Assembly: GCA_964648695.1 (NCBI GenBank)
Contig: CAZYLH010000001.1
Span: 1-64,000 of the forward strand
DNA from: UBA4292 sp964648695
Lineage (GTDB): Bacteria; Bacillota; Clostridia; Lachnospirales; Lachnospiraceae
DNA length: 64,000 bases
Direction: 5' to 3'
Part shown: in pieces, positions 52,057 to 61,500 of the stretch
Layout: each line of letters begins with the position of its first letter
How positions within the stretch are numbered: the first letter of the stretch is position 1
The notes under the pieces: model-generated
Told to the model about the DNA's origin: nothing
What the model saw: the letters and a program-made list of their open reading frames with translations, nothing else
The model's database searches: none
Translations under genes and position numbers: made by a program

Positions 52057-53052
52057 TTATTCTTCCTGCTGCAAATAATCCTGTATCTGCGAAAAGATAT
52101 CATAGATTGCAGATACCCCGTCCGGCAATTCCTCCTGCTTTAGCTCATACCCATCCCAGAGCTCCTGATTTACATAGATGGTTGCCTCATCTATATAAGC
52201 CTCACAGATCTCTTCTATCTGCTCCTGCTCAAGCTCAAAAAGAAGTTCCTCTCTTCTCGCCTCAGAAAGCTCATCCAGATAAGCGTCCTTTAAAACTGCA
52301 ACCAAATAGCCATCAGAAGTCTCTAAAACATCGGTATACATGCCCTCCTTTAGAGCAAAAACCGCTTCCCTGACTGTCTCATCCTCGATATCTTCACGGG
52401 AAACATTTCTCTGATAATAGCTTGCGGCCATAGAGGTTAAAGAATCTGCATCCTGCCCTTCTTCAAGAGCCGAAATATACTCATTAGCCTCATCCTCCGT
52501 CTCAAAATAGACAAAGAGAACTGAGGCAACTCGTATCTCCTCCTCGCTGATAGTGATAGTCGTCTCGCTTATTATCTCCTCTCTCATCAACAAGGCTTCA
52601 TAACAGGCAGTACTAAGCGCTAATGCGTCATCCTCTGTGATCTCTAAAAGCGCAAGTGTCGTCTCATCAAGAGAGGAAATATAGCTGTCTGCATAATCTT
52701 CTATGATATTCATTTCATCTTCTTCAAGTTCATGTTCATCCTCCCACAAATTTGCAAGAATAAACATGTTTATTAAATTCTCAAAGAAAATATATTCCTT
52801 TTCATACTCCGCATAGGTCATTGCCGGATCCTCAAAGCAAATGGTATCCCAAAACTCATCGGACAGCAAGGACTGATAGAGCTCATTTTGCTGCTGTTCA
52901 AAGGCGTAAAATAAAGCGTTTGTCATCCCGACAGTAACGCTTACCCCATCTATCAAAAACACATCCTGTTCTATATCATACTCTAAGCTCTGGCTGCATC
53001 CCGACAGGATAAAGGAAATAACCAGGAGAAACACTAATATCTTATTTTTCAT
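52057..53052 (-). CDS. PrsA/SurA-like lipoprotein foldase with divergent PPIase domain
   Basis: A 331-residue lipoprotein: MKNKILVFLLVISFILSGC is a lipoprotein signal with Cys 19. The next 150 residues are helical and very acidic, as in PrsA/SurA chaperone regions. A parvulin-like segment can be traced (ISEEEIRVASVLFVYFETEDEANEYISALEEGQDADSLTSMAASYY..EAVFALKEGMYTDVLETSDGYLVAVLKD), but at about 95 residues the canonical HILV and central GGD-LG motifs are absent. It may work as a holdase rather than an isomerase. Last gene after maf. Confidence 0.75.
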   Translation of the reverse strand: MKNKILVFLLVISFILSGCSQSLEYDIEQDVFLIDGVSVTVGMTNALFYAFEQQQNELYQSLLSDEFWDTICFEDPAMTYAEYEKEYIFFENLINMFILANLWEDEHELEEDEMNIIEDYADSYISSLDETTLALLEITEDDALALSTACYEALLMREEIISETTITISEEEIRVASVLFVYFETEDEANEYISALEEGQDADSLTSMAASYYQRNVSREDIEDETVREAVFALKEGMYTDVLETSDGYLVAVLKDAYLDELSEARREELLFELEQEQIEEICEAYIDEATIYVNQELWDGYELKQEELPDGVSAIYDIFSQIQDYLQQEE

Positions 53053-53120
53053 AAACCAAACTATCTCTACAAGGCATGATCAATTTTAAATACTTGGCTT
53101 CTTTTTTTTAAATAAACCCG

Positions 53121-53714
53121 TTAAAGAAATTCTTTTAATGACTGATAAAGTCTGGCAACAGGCAGTCCCACAACATTAAAGTAGTCTCCGGATATTCCAT
53201 CTATAAACCTTGCGCCATATCCCTGTATCCCGTAAGCGCCCGCCTTGTCCATGGGCTCACCTGTGTTTACGTAAGATCTAATCTCCTCAGATGTGATCTT
53301 TGTAAAATGCACCTCGGTTTTTTCCTCAAAAGCAGCGTACTCTCTCACTCCGCCATTATCCGCAAGAAGAATACAGACACCCGTAAAAACCTCATGCGTG
53401 CGTCCTGATAAGTCTGTAAGCATCCCTATAGCATCATCCTCATCTGTAGGCTTTCCAATAATACGCCCAGATAAGCTTACCACCGTGTCCGCGCCGATTA
53501 TTAAAAACTTCTTATCAGGCTCCTCTCCAGAAAGCTCCTCTCCCACCGCCATGGCCTTTCTATAAGCCAAAGCGCGAACTGCTTCACCTGGCGTTTCTGT
53601 GCCTGAAAGCGTCTCGTCACAGTCACTTACCTTAACGCCATACTCCTTCGTTATCAGGCTTAAGAGCTCTTTTCTTCTTGGAGATCCGCTTGCTAAAATT
53701 ATGCTTCTTTCCAT
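53121..53714 (-). CDS. maf: Maf-family nucleotide pyrophosphatase
   Basis: A 197-residue house-cleaning phosphatase acting on dTTP/UTP-type or modified nucleotides. N-terminal ILASGSPRRKELL, IIGADTVVSLSGRIIGKPTDEDDAIGML and DKAGAYGIQGYGARFIDGISGDYFNVVGLP. It overlaps the end of gpsA by 16 bp. In Bacillus, Maf also blocks septation. Confidence 0.95.
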   Translation of the reverse strand: MERSIILASGSPRRKELLSLITKEYGVKVSDCDETLSGTETPGEAVRALAYRKAMAVGEELSGEEPDKKFLIIGADTVVSLSGRIIGKPTDEDDAIGMLTDLSGRTHEVFTGVCILLADNGGVREYAAFEEKTEVHFTKITSEEIRSYVNTGEPMDKAGAYGIQGYGARFIDGISGDYFNVVGLPVARLYQSLKEFL

Positions 53715-54712
53715 TCCATATCTCCATGCTCGTTTCGCAGGCCCCGCCTCATCAGCGCCATATACGCCTCCCTGGGAGATTTTCCCTCAAAGAGAATTTT
53801 GTTGACCTCCTCGACAATCGGCATCTCTATATTATACTTTTCGGAGAGGGCAAGAGCTGCCTTGGCGCTATATACGCCCTCAACCACCATCTGCACCTCT
53901 CTCATCGCCTCATCGCAGCTAAGCCCCTTTCCAAGCAGGATCCCTGCGCGGCGGTTTCTGCTATGCATACTGGCACATGTGACGATAAGGTCACCGATAC
54001 CGGAGAGACCAAAGAAAGTATACGGGCTGCCGCCCATAGCTGTTCCAAGACGCGTTATCTCCGCTATACCCCTTGTAATAAGGGCAGCTTTGGCGTTATC
54101 CCCATATCCAAGCCCATCCGCAATTCCTGCAGCGAGTGCTATGACATTTTTTAGCGCTCCTCCAAGCTCGATACCCTTTACATCCGGGCTTGTGTATGCC
54201 CTGAAAAATGGATTGCTAAAGGATTCCGCAAGATTTTCTGCTAGAGACCTGCTGTCAGCGCCAATCACACAGGATGTGGGAAGCCCCACGCTTACCTCCT
54301 CCGCATGGCTGGGACCAGAGAGCACACAGGCACGGACGCCTGGCAGCTCCTCATTTATAATCTCCGTCTGGGTCATTAGGCTTTTTTCTTCAATCCCCTT
54401 TGCCACGGCAAGAATCACCTGTCCATCCGGGATAATGCACCGAAGTTTCTTAGCGGTCGCACGGGTATAGGCAGATGCCACGCTCATGATCAGAAAATCC
54501 TTATCCACGGCGCACTCTGCGAGGTTTTTTGTAAGCTTAATTTCATCCGGTAGCACAAATTCCGGCAGGTTTTTTTGCCTGTGCGTTGTACTTAGCTCAT
54601 CAATCTCTTTTTCAAGCGCTGACCAGATAGTCACATCATGCTTATTGTCATATAAAAGCTTAGCCAGTGCGACGCCCCAGGTTCCTGCGCCGATAACACC
54701 TATTTTAGCCAT
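53699..54712 (-). CDS. gpsA: Glycerol-3-phosphate dehydrogenase [NAD(P)+]
   Basis: A 337-residue enzyme reducing dihydroxyacetone phosphate to sn-glycerol 3-phosphate for phospholipids. GAGTWGVALAKLLYDN nucleotide site, SVASAYTR, VLSGPSHAEEVSVGLPT, catalytic-Lys helix GIELGGALKNVIALAAGIADGLGYGDNAKAALITRG, and DLIVTCASMHSRNRRAG. It is 6 bp downstream of plsY, which uses its product. Confidence 0.97.
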   Translation of the reverse strand: MAKIGVIGAGTWGVALAKLLYDNKHDVTIWSALEKEIDELSTTHRQKNLPEFVLPDEIKLTKNLAECAVDKDFLIMSVASAYTRATAKKLRCIIPDGQVILAVAKGIEEKSLMTQTEIINEELPGVRACVLSGPSHAEEVSVGLPTSCVIGADSRSLAENLAESFSNPFFRAYTSPDVKGIELGGALKNVIALAAGIADGLGYGDNAKAALITRGIAEITRLGTAMGGSPYTFFGLSGIGDLIVTCASMHSRNRRAGILLGKGLSCDEAMREVQMVVEGVYSAKAALALSEKYNIEMPIVEEVNKILFEGKSPREAYMALMRRGLRNEHGDMEWKEA

Positions 54713-54718
54713 GCTCCA

Positions 54719-55369
54719 CTACTTTCCTTCCTTTTTCCTGGAAAACTTGTTTTCTGTTCCGTTTAAAAGCCGCTTGATGTTTGACCTGTGCTGAAAGACA
54801 CATAGTGCGGTCATAATAAATCCCAAAATGATTAGCTCGGCTGTGGCAACGCTGCTAAGACCATATCCGAAAACAAAATTTTTAATTAGCAGCCCGATAA
54901 ATACACATGTCACGCCAATCATAGAGGCAAGGGAGACATAGCCAGTTACTATAGCGATTGCAAAAAAGACTACCGCACAGATTAGCGCAACGATCGGATC
55001 CAGTATGATCGAAAGCGCAGCGGTGCAGGCCACGCCCTTTCCTCCCTTAAATCCCATATAAAAAGGGAAATTATGGCCTATGATAGCGCCGATACCGGCA
55101 AAAAACATAAACACCTTCACATCCGCGCCATGGCCTTTAAACAAAAGCCAGGCGATAAAGCACGGCAGGGCGCATTTGATCATATCCCCTGCCAGCACAA
55201 TGGCGCCTGCCTTTTTCCCAGCAACGCGTAAGGTGTTTGTGGCACCGGTATTTCCGCTTCCCTGCTTTCTAAGATCTACATGCGTAATCTTGCCATAAAT
55301 TACACCTGTCTCAATAAGTCCAAAGAGGTATCCTAAAATTAAGCACAAAAGCTGCTGTAAGTAGTACAC
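54719..55369 (-). CDS. plsY: Acyl-phosphate:glycerol-3-phosphate acyltransferase
   Basis: A 216-residue membrane enzyme with five hydrophobic segments; first step of phosphatidic acid synthesis. Signature loops: GSGNTGATNTLRVAGKKAG, FPFYMGFKGGKGVACTAA and a GYVSLASM loop. It lies 3 bp after der and 6 bp before gpsA, giving a lipid-precursor pair. Confidence 0.96.
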   Translation of the reverse strand: MYYLQQLLCLILGYLFGLIETGVIYGKITHVDLRKQGSGNTGATNTLRVAGKKAGAIVLAGDMIKCALPCFIAWLLFKGHGADVKVFMFFAGIGAIIGHNFPFYMGFKGGKGVACTAALSIILDPIVALICAVVFFAIAIVTGYVSLASMIGVTCVFIGLLIKNFVFGYGLSSVATAELIILGFIMTALCVFQHRSNIKRLLNGTENKFSRKKEGK

Positions 55370-55372
55370 AAC

Positions 55373-56701
55373 TCACCCCTCCTTTTTTCCTCTCTCTCGC
55401 ACCAGAATTCGTATGGGCGTTCCCGAAAAGCCAAACGCCTCTCGGAGCTTGTTTTCTAAGTATCTGGTGTAGGAAAAATGCATCAACTCTTTATCGTTTA
55501 CAAAGACCACAAAGGTGGGAGGCTTTACGGAAACCTGCGTCATGTAGAAAAGCTTCAATCTGCGTCCCTTATCGCTGGGGGGCTGCTGCAAAGATACCGC
55601 CTCCATAAGGATCTCATTTACAACGCCTGTGTTGATGCGCAGTGAATGATTTTGGAGAACCTGCTCTATCATATCAAACATCTTTGTAAAGCGCTGACCT
55701 GTTTTTGCCGAAACATACATAATCTGAGCATAGTTTATAAAACTTAAAACCTGTCGGATCTCATCCTCAAATTTGTAGATGGTTTTGTCGTTTTTTTCGA
55801 TCGCGTCCCACTTGTTTACTACAATGATAACGCCCTTTCCCCGATCATGGGCGATACCTGCTATCTTCGCGTCCTGCTCCGTAACTCCCTGCGTCGCGTC
55901 TATAACAACCAAGACCACATCCGCTCTCTCCACCGCGGCAACGGTGCGAATGACGCTGTAGCGCTCTATATCCTCGTTTACCTTATTTTTTCTTCTAAGT
56001 CCCGCCGTGTCGATAAAGATATAGTCCTGACCGTTTATCCTCACCTTGGAATCGATCGCGTCCCTTGTGGTTCCAGCTATATCTGACACTATCGCGCGTT
56101 CCTCTCCCGCAATGCGGTTGATGATTGTAGATTTGCCTACGTTTGGTTTTCCCACTATCGCGATTTTAGGTATCTCTTCCTCCTCTGTGGCTTCAGCATC
56201 TTTTGGAAAATACTTGATCATCTCGTCAAGCATATCTCCGATGCCAAGCTTTGAGACAGAGGAAATCGGCTGCGGATCGCCTATGCCAAGATTATAAAAC
56301 TCATAGACATCCGGCATCATCTTCTTAAAGCTGTCAACCTTGTTCACAACCAAAACCACGGGCTTTCTAGACTTTCTAAGCATAGAGGCAACCTTGTCAT
56401 CCGCATCCTGTAAGCCCTGGCGCACATCGACGATAAATAAAATAACATCCGCCGTCTCAATGGCGATATTTGCCTGCTCCCTCATCTGGGAGAGAATGAC
56501 ATCCTTGCTCTCAGGCTCTATACCGCCCGTGTCAATAAGTGTAAACTTTTTGTCAAGCCACTCGCACTCCGCATAGATACGGTCCCTCGTCACACCCGGG
56601 GTGTCCTTGACGATGGAGATCTGCTCCCCTGCCAGGACATTAAAGAGTGTGGATTTGCCGACATTTGGTCTTCCGACAATGGCAACAATTGGTTTGCTCA
56701 T
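55373..56701 (-). CDS. der: Ribosome-assembly GTPase Der (EngA)
   Basis: A 442-residue tandem GTPase for 50S assembly. G-domain one: GRPNVGKSTLFNVLAGE, DTPGVTRD, NKVDS. G-domain two: GKPNVGKSTIINRIAGEE, DTAGLRRK, NKWDA. A C-terminal KH-like domain follows (VSVKPPTFVVFVNDKELMHFSYTRYLENKLREAFGFSGTPIRI). The start at 56701 (MSKPIVAIVGRPN) has GCGAAGG ahead; the longer in-frame version overlaps the preceding gene and is rejected. Confidence 0.97.
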   Translation of the reverse strand: MSKPIVAIVGRPNVGKSTLFNVLAGEQISIVKDTPGVTRDRIYAECEWLDKKFTLIDTGGIEPESKDVILSQMREQANIAIETADVILFIVDVRQGLQDADDKVASMLRKSRKPVVLVVNKVDSFKKMMPDVYEFYNLGIGDPQPISSVSKLGIGDMLDEMIKYFPKDAEATEEEEIPKIAIVGKPNVGKSTIINRIAGEERAIVSDIAGTTRDAIDSKVRINGQDYIFIDTAGLRRKNKVNEDIERYSVIRTVAAVERADVVLVVIDATQGVTEQDAKIAGIAHDRGKGVIIVVNKWDAIEKNDKTIYKFEDEIRQVLSFINYAQIMYVSAKTGQRFTKMFDMIEQVLQNHSLRINTGVVNEILMEAVSLQQPPSDKGRRLKLFYMTQVSVKPPTFVVFVNDKELMHFSYTRYLENKLREAFGFSGTPIRILVRERGKKEG

Positions 56702-56738
56702 ATTTTCACCTTCGCCTAAAAGGCTGCTTTCAATCATA

Positions 56739-58172
56739 CTACAGACGCTCTGGCTCATATGGGGAATGCGCGGGACTCTTTTCTTTTTCAAAACCCAGTA
56801 TGGCTCCCACCAGCTCGCGTCCGCTTGATTTTACAATATTCACCGGAACTTGTAAAGCGTTTTCTAAATCCGCCCTTGTGTAGTCATCTAGAAAAACTTC
56901 CTCTCCGCTCCTAAACATACACTCCGGTAAAAGCAGTTCTTCACCTAGGTGTTTTCCCTTAAGCTGCTTTAAGAGATCCTGCCCCGTAATAAGTCCCGCC
57001 ACTGTAATTTCATGGCCGAAGAAGTCATTTTCTATGGAGTATACACATACATGCACATTTGGGAATATCCCCATAATCCACCTGGCATATTTTTTCATAT
57101 AGGGATATGCCAGCTTTCCTGTGGCAAGGGAAATATCTCTGTGAATACCGCCACGGGATAATCTCTTTCTAATCCCCTGTGGCAAAAGCCTCCTTAATCC
57201 CCTACTCTGATATGAAAAGACTACCTCCCTTATTGCCACCTTCACCTCGTTGGTAAGAAGTCGTATCATGCCAACACCGTTTTCTAGCTGCTTATACCCG
57301 TCATAGCGCTCTTCCTCCGGCAGGAAACGCCCTGCAAGTATATAGAATTCATCGCTTGCATGGACAAAATGTACTCCCTCTTTTTCATAAATGCGCCGCT
57401 GCCAGTCCTCAATTAAATCTATAGTTTTTTCTGCTTCCTCGCGTGTCACAGCTCTAAGCGGATAAAGCCCCTTTCTGTACTTTGTTATTCCCACGGGCAC
57501 GACCGAGAGGCTCTCCATATATGGCATATAGCCGGAGAGATCACGGATGGTTCTATCCAGCTCCGCACCGTCATTAATCCCAGGGCAAAGCACAACCTGG
57601 GAATTCATACTTATCCCGGCCTCATAAAGCTTCTTGATTTTACTCAGTGACTCCCCCGCAAAGCGATTGTTTAACATCTCACAGCGAAGCTTCGGGTTTG
57701 TGGTGTGCACGGAGATGTTTATCGGCGAGAGGTGATAGCGGATAATTCTCTCAATGTCATGATCGCTCATGTTGGTGAGCGTGACATAATTTCCCTGTAA
57801 AAATGAGAGTCTGCTATCATCATCCTTAAAGTAGAGGGTCTCTCTCATTCCCGGGGGCATCTGGTCTATAAAGCAGAAAATGCACTTATTTGTGCAGGAG
57901 CGATAATCGTCTAAGAGTGGATTATAAAATTCCACACCGAGATCATCATAATATCCCTTTTCCACTTCTACTGTTTGCCACTCTCCGTCCTTTTTTAACA
58001 GAGTTATAGTAAGCCTCTCATCCTGAATGAGATACCTGTAGTCAAATATATCCTCAACGTCAGTTCCATTAATTTTAAGGATCGTATCCCCCGGCAAAAT
58101 CCCGGCCCTTCTCGCACAGCTTCCGGGTGTAACTGCGCTTATAATATGTCCCTTTATACTCTTTTTTTCCAT
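56739..58172 (-). CDS. PDZ / radical SAM / DUF512 domain protein
   Basis: A 477-residue cytoplasmic protein. A PDZ-like start (GHIISAVTPGSCARRAGILPGDTILKINGTDVEDIFDYRYLI) is followed by the radical SAM Cx3Cx2C in CTNKCIFCFIDQMPPGMRETLYFKDDDSRLSF and a C-terminal DUF512 region (GITKYRKGLYPLR, YGHEITVAGLITGQDLL-like FFGHEITVAGLITGQDLL). It is conserved next to der in Clostridia, but its substrate is unknown. Head of the der-plsY-gpsA-maf-prsA-like operon. Confidence 0.92.
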   Translation of the reverse strand: MEKKSIKGHIISAVTPGSCARRAGILPGDTILKINGTDVEDIFDYRYLIQDERLTITLLKKDGEWQTVEVEKGYYDDLGVEFYNPLLDDYRSCTNKCIFCFIDQMPPGMRETLYFKDDDSRLSFLQGNYVTLTNMSDHDIERIIRYHLSPINISVHTTNPKLRCEMLNNRFAGESLSKIKKLYEAGISMNSQVVLCPGINDGAELDRTIRDLSGYMPYMESLSVVPVGITKYRKGLYPLRAVTREEAEKTIDLIEDWQRRIYEKEGVHFVHASDEFYILAGRFLPEEERYDGYKQLENGVGMIRLLTNEVKVAIREVVFSYQSRGLRRLLPQGIRKRLSRGGIHRDISLATGKLAYPYMKKYARWIMGIFPNVHVCVYSIENDFFGHEITVAGLITGQDLLKQLKGKHLGEELLLPECMFRSGEEVFLDDYTRADLENALQVPVNIVKSSGRELVGAILGFEKEKSPAHSPYEPERL

Positions 58173-58250
58173 ATATCACCCTTAATTTGTTTTTCTATAC
58201 TCTACCATGAAGCCCTGCTTTTCGCAAGGCGAGGGGCCTTTTTAAAAGGC

Positions 58251-58279
58251 TTGACAATTCATCACCTGTCTTTTAGAAT
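58251..58279 (+). promoter_or_regulatory. prs promoter
   Basis: TTGACA (58251-58256), 17 bp, TAGAAT (58274-58279), followed by a 54-nt leader. Confidence 0.8.
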
Positions 58280-58333
58280 CATGATGTATTCTTCTTCTAT
58301 AACATATATTAAATATACGAATCGAGGTATAAA

Positions 58334-59524
58334 ATGTCTAATCAGTTCACCTTTGACAACGTAATCCCCATTGGTCCTTTAAAAATTATCGCGCTTGAGG
58401 GCGCTAGTCAGCTGGCCAGCGAGGTAAACAGCTACATTGTGCAGTTTCGCACCAATGACGCTAAAGAGCTTCGCGAGAGAAATTCCTCGCTTGAGTTTAG
58501 AGGATATGACGCCAATTCCTACCTTCTAAAGAGCAGTTGCCCGCGTTTTGGCTCCGGTGAGGCAAAGGGAGTTCTCTATGAGTCCGTTCGCGGATCTGAT
58601 GTTTACATCATCGCGGATGTGACAAACTACAGCCTGACATACTCCGTCTGCGGGCACACTAATCACATGTCCCCGGACGACCACTTCCAGGACTTAAAGA
58701 GAATGATCGCCATCTCCGTCGCTAACGCGAAAAGAGTGACTGTTATCCTGCCGTTCCTATACGAAAGCCGTCAGCATAAGAGAACCAAGAGGGAATCGCT
58801 TGACAGCGCGATGGCACTAGAGGAACTGGTTTCAATGGGTGTAAAAAACATCATAACATTTGACGCGCATGATCCCCGTGTGCAAAACGCCATTCCCCTA
58901 CACGGCTTTGACAACTTCCAGCCGCCCTACCAGTTTATGAAGGCGCTCCTTGGAAGAGAGAAAAATCTTATCATAGACAAGGAACACCTGATGGTGATAA
59001 GCCCCGATGAGGGTGCCATGGCAAGAAGCGTCTATTTTGCCAACAACTTAGGCGTTGACATGGGCATGTTTTATAAGCGCAGGGATTACAGCCAGGTCGT
59101 AAACGGCCGCAACCCCATTGTAGCCCATGAGTTTTTAGGATCCGATGTAACTGGTAAGACTGTGATAATCATTGACGATATGATCGCCTCCGGCGAGAGT
59201 ATGCTAGATACCGCAAGAGAATTAAAGGAGCGCGGTGCCGAAAGGGTTATCATCTGCTGTACATTCGGACTTTTCACAAATGGATTTGACATGTTTGATG
59301 CGTACCACGAAAAGGGGCTGATCGACTATGTCATCACCACAAACTTAAACTATCGCCCTAAGGAGCTTTTTGAAAAGCCCTGGTATATCGAGGCAAATAT
59401 GAGCAAATTCCTTGCGGCCATCATAAACACGCTAAACCACGACTCTTCCGTTGCAGGGGTTATCGATCCCACGCCTAAGATTCAAATGTTGATTTCAAAT
59501 TATAATGAGGCGCGTAATAAATAA
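58334..59524 (+). CDS. prs: Ribose-phosphate pyrophosphokinase (long clostridial form)
   Basis: A 396-residue PRPP synthase, about 80 residues longer than the common class I form. It feeds purine, pyrimidine, His, Trp and NAD synthesis. Visible: YIIADVTNYSLTYSVCG, flexible loop LPFLYESRQHKRTKRESLDSAMALEEL, VISPDEGAMARSVYFANNLG, and the PRPP-binding loop VIIIDDMIASGESMLDTARELKERGA. Stand-alone; it ends 12 bp from the end of convergent pgeF with no terminator hairpin between. Confidence 0.95.
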   Translation: MSNQFTFDNVIPIGPLKIIALEGASQLASEVNSYIVQFRTNDAKELRERNSSLEFRGYDANSYLLKSSCPRFGSGEAKGVLYESVRGSDVYIIADVTNYSLTYSVCGHTNHMSPDDHFQDLKRMIAISVANAKRVTVILPFLYESRQHKRTKRESLDSAMALEELVSMGVKNIITFDAHDPRVQNAIPLHGFDNFQPPYQFMKALLGREKNLIIDKEHLMVISPDEGAMARSVYFANNLGVDMGMFYKRRDYSQVVNGRNPIVAHEFLGSDVTGKTVIIIDDMIASGESMLDTARELKERGAERVIICCTFGLFTNGFDMFDAYHEKGLIDYVITTNLNYRPKELFEKPWYIEANMSKFLAAIINTLNHDSSVAGVIDPTPKIQMLISNYNEARNK

Positions 59525-59536
59525 TACGCGCTGCGA

Positions 59537-60376
59537 CTACTCCAACATAAGAAACCCGCACTGATTTCCGCGCGCATTGCCCATAACTCTGTGCGAAAAG
59601 AGATATTTTGAATTGCACTTGGTACATATATCTGTCAAGAAGATATTTTCAGCTTTAAGACCGGCATCAAGTAAAACTATTTTGTTTGCCGCCCAGAGAT
59701 CTAACTGGAATTTGTCATTTTCCTTTTTTGTAAAAAACTCTTCAACCTGGGCTTTTGTAAACGCGCTAAGAAAAGCCTCATACACATCCCGGCTTACCTC
59801 ATAGCAGTCCGCACAGATCCCCGGGCCGATGCATGCATGGATATCTGACGGGTCTGAGCCATACTCATTTGCCATAATTTGCACAGTGTTTAGCCCGATC
59901 TTTCCCACAGTTCCCCTCCATCCCGCGTGGCTTATGCCGATGGCATTTTTTTTCGGGTCGTAAAAATACAAAGGGATGCAGTCTGCAAAACTTGCGACAA
60001 GGACAACTCTCCTTACATTTGTCACAAGGCCGTCCACATCTGTAAACTCTCTGCCAAAAAGAGTTCCGGTGGGGACGTCTTTTTCTGTCACTACGCGTAC
60101 ATTTGTGGTGTGTGTCTGATGAGTAGCGACGATCCTATCAAATGGCACATTTATGGCATGACAAAACCTTCGCATATTTTCCTCATAGTTTTCTCTAGTG
60201 TCCCACTCACAGCTTCTTAAATTCATGCTTTTGCACACGCCCGTGCTGACGCCGCCAAGCCTTGTGCTATACGCTTGACGAAGCGGGAAGTCTTTAAATC
60301 CCTTAAACTCAATCCAGAAGACGCCGTCTCTGCTTTTTATTTTTGTTGTACTGTAATCCTTCTTATTCCACTCCAT
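59537..60376 (-). CDS. pgeF: PgeF/YfiH family purine nucleosidase-type laccase-domain protein
   Basis: A 279-residue protein. The zinc/active-site residues are visible: VATHQTHTTNVRVV, SFADCIPLYFYD, ISHAGWRGTVGKIG, CIGPGICADCYEV and LFSHRVMGNARGNQCGFLML. Family members act in peptidoglycan editing or as purine-nucleoside phosphorylase/deaminase. The start at 60376 has TAGGAGC ahead. Confidence 0.93.
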   Translation of the reverse strand: MEWNKKDYSTTKIKSRDGVFWIEFKGFKDFPLRQAYSTRLGGVSTGVCKSMNLRSCEWDTRENYEENMRRFCHAINVPFDRIVATHQTHTTNVRVVTEKDVPTGTLFGREFTDVDGLVTNVRRVVLVASFADCIPLYFYDPKKNAIGISHAGWRGTVGKIGLNTVQIMANEYGSDPSDIHACIGPGICADCYEVSRDVYEAFLSAFTKAQVEEFFTKKENDKFQLDLWAANKIVLLDAGLKAENIFLTDICTKCNSKYLFSHRVMGNARGNQCGFLMLE

Positions 60377-60389
60377 AACTGCTCCTACG

Positions 60390-60746
60390 CTACATAGACC
60401 CAAAAGCATTTTTTATGTAGATAATCTCATCCCCCGTCACCGCTGCCACGTCAAATCTGCAAAGGGTATCGATGCCAAGTCCCTTTTGTTTTAGATAGAC
60501 CTGCGCTATCGTCATAATTTTTCTCTGCTTTCTAGCGCCTACCGCCTCTAAGGGGTGCCCCGTCTGAGTTTGGCTTCTGTATTTTACCTCCACAAAGCAC
60601 AGATATATACCATCCATGGCAATAAGATCAATCTCTCCAAGCCTGCACCTGTAATTTTTCTCGATAATTTTAAAACCATTATCTGTCAAATAGGCAGCCA
60701 CTTTTTGTTCATAGCGGCTGCCCTTTTCTCTGTTATTCTCTCTCAT
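60390..60746 (-). CDS. yraN: UPF0102/YraN-family endonuclease-fold protein
   Basis: A 118-residue restriction-endonuclease-fold protein: KGSRYEQKVAAYLTDNGFKIIEKNYRCRLGEIDLIAMDGIYLCFVEVKYRS has the GEID...EVK catalytic spacing. Function is uncertain; in some species linked to cell-wall or recombination processes. The start at 60746 overlaps the end of rnhB by 14 bp; an in-frame ATG 132 bp upstream lies within rnhB. Confidence 0.88.
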   Translation of the reverse strand: MRENNREKGSRYEQKVAAYLTDNGFKIIEKNYRCRLGEIDLIAMDGIYLCFVEVKYRSQTQTGHPLEAVGARKQRKIMTIAQVYLKQKGLGIDTLCRFDVAAVTGDEIIYIKNAFGSM

Positions 60747-61500
60747 TTTTCCAAAACTTCCCCGTAAATGAACGCCTGTGGATTGGACACAGACCATGCT
60801 TCCGTATCGCCTCCTCGTGGGCGGCGCTTCCATATCCCTTGTTCTTTGCAAAGCCGTATTGCGGATAAAGCCGGTCATATAAGACCATCATCCTGTCCCT
60901 AGTGACCTTTGCGATGACGCTCGCTGCGGCTATGGAAATGCTCTTCGCATCGCCGTGGATAATCTTTTCCTGCGCTATGTTCACTCCTGGGATAATCAGG
61001 GCATCGTTAAGGAGGATCTGCGGCGTTATCGTAAGATTTCCTATCGCCTGTCTCATCGCCTCATAATCAGCCTGTAGGATATTTATCCTGTCAATCTCCT
61101 CCGGAGAAGAGTACCCCACTCCGACACTGATCGCTTTTTCCATTATCTCATCATAGAGCTGTTCACGCTTTTTCTCACTTAGCTTTTTAGAATCATTTAA
61201 GTAAAGGATGCGACAGTTTTTTGGAAGCACCACCGCCGCGGCCACCACCGGGCCTGCATATGGCCCCCTTCCCGCCTCATCTATTCCGCATATATATTCC
61301 GCGCTCTCATATTTTCGCTCATATGCGCTCATCACCTCTAGGCGGTCAATCTCTTTTAAGTAATCATCATATTTTTTTTGATAACGCAAGACCAGACTTT
61401 TTACCTGAGCCCTCTCATCTTGCGCCAAAGGCTCTAACAGTTTCGGCAACGCCGCGATATCTGCTTTTTTTAAACTTTCGCTTATCTCTCGAATGGTCAT
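60733..61500 (-). CDS. rnhB: Ribonuclease HII
   Basis: A 255-residue endonuclease that cuts RNA in RNA-DNA hybrids, including single ribonucleotides. About 70 N-terminal residues precede the catalytic fold, as in Bacillus RnhB. Motifs CGIDEAGRGPYAGPVVAAAVVL, IIHGDAKSISIAAASVIAKVTRD and YPQYGFAKNKGYGSAAHEEAI. Confidence 0.96.
   Translation of the reverse strand: MTIREISESLKKADIAALPKLLEPLAQDERAQVKSLVLRYQKKYDDYLKEIDRLEVMSAYERKYESAEYICGIDEAGRGPYAGPVVAAAVVLPKNCRILYLNDSKKLSEKKREQLYDEIMEKAISVGVGYSSPEEIDRINILQADYEAMRQAIGNLTITPQILLNDALIIPGVNIAQEKIIHGDAKSISIAAASVIAKVTRDRMMVLYDRLYPQYGFAKNKGYGSAAHEEAIRKHGLCPIHRRSFTGKFWKNERE

Noticed and set aside
58220..58245. Terminator-like AAGGC/GCCTTTTT hairpin before prs
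   Set aside because: No plus-strand gene precedes it and the stem is only 5 bp, so chance is as likely.
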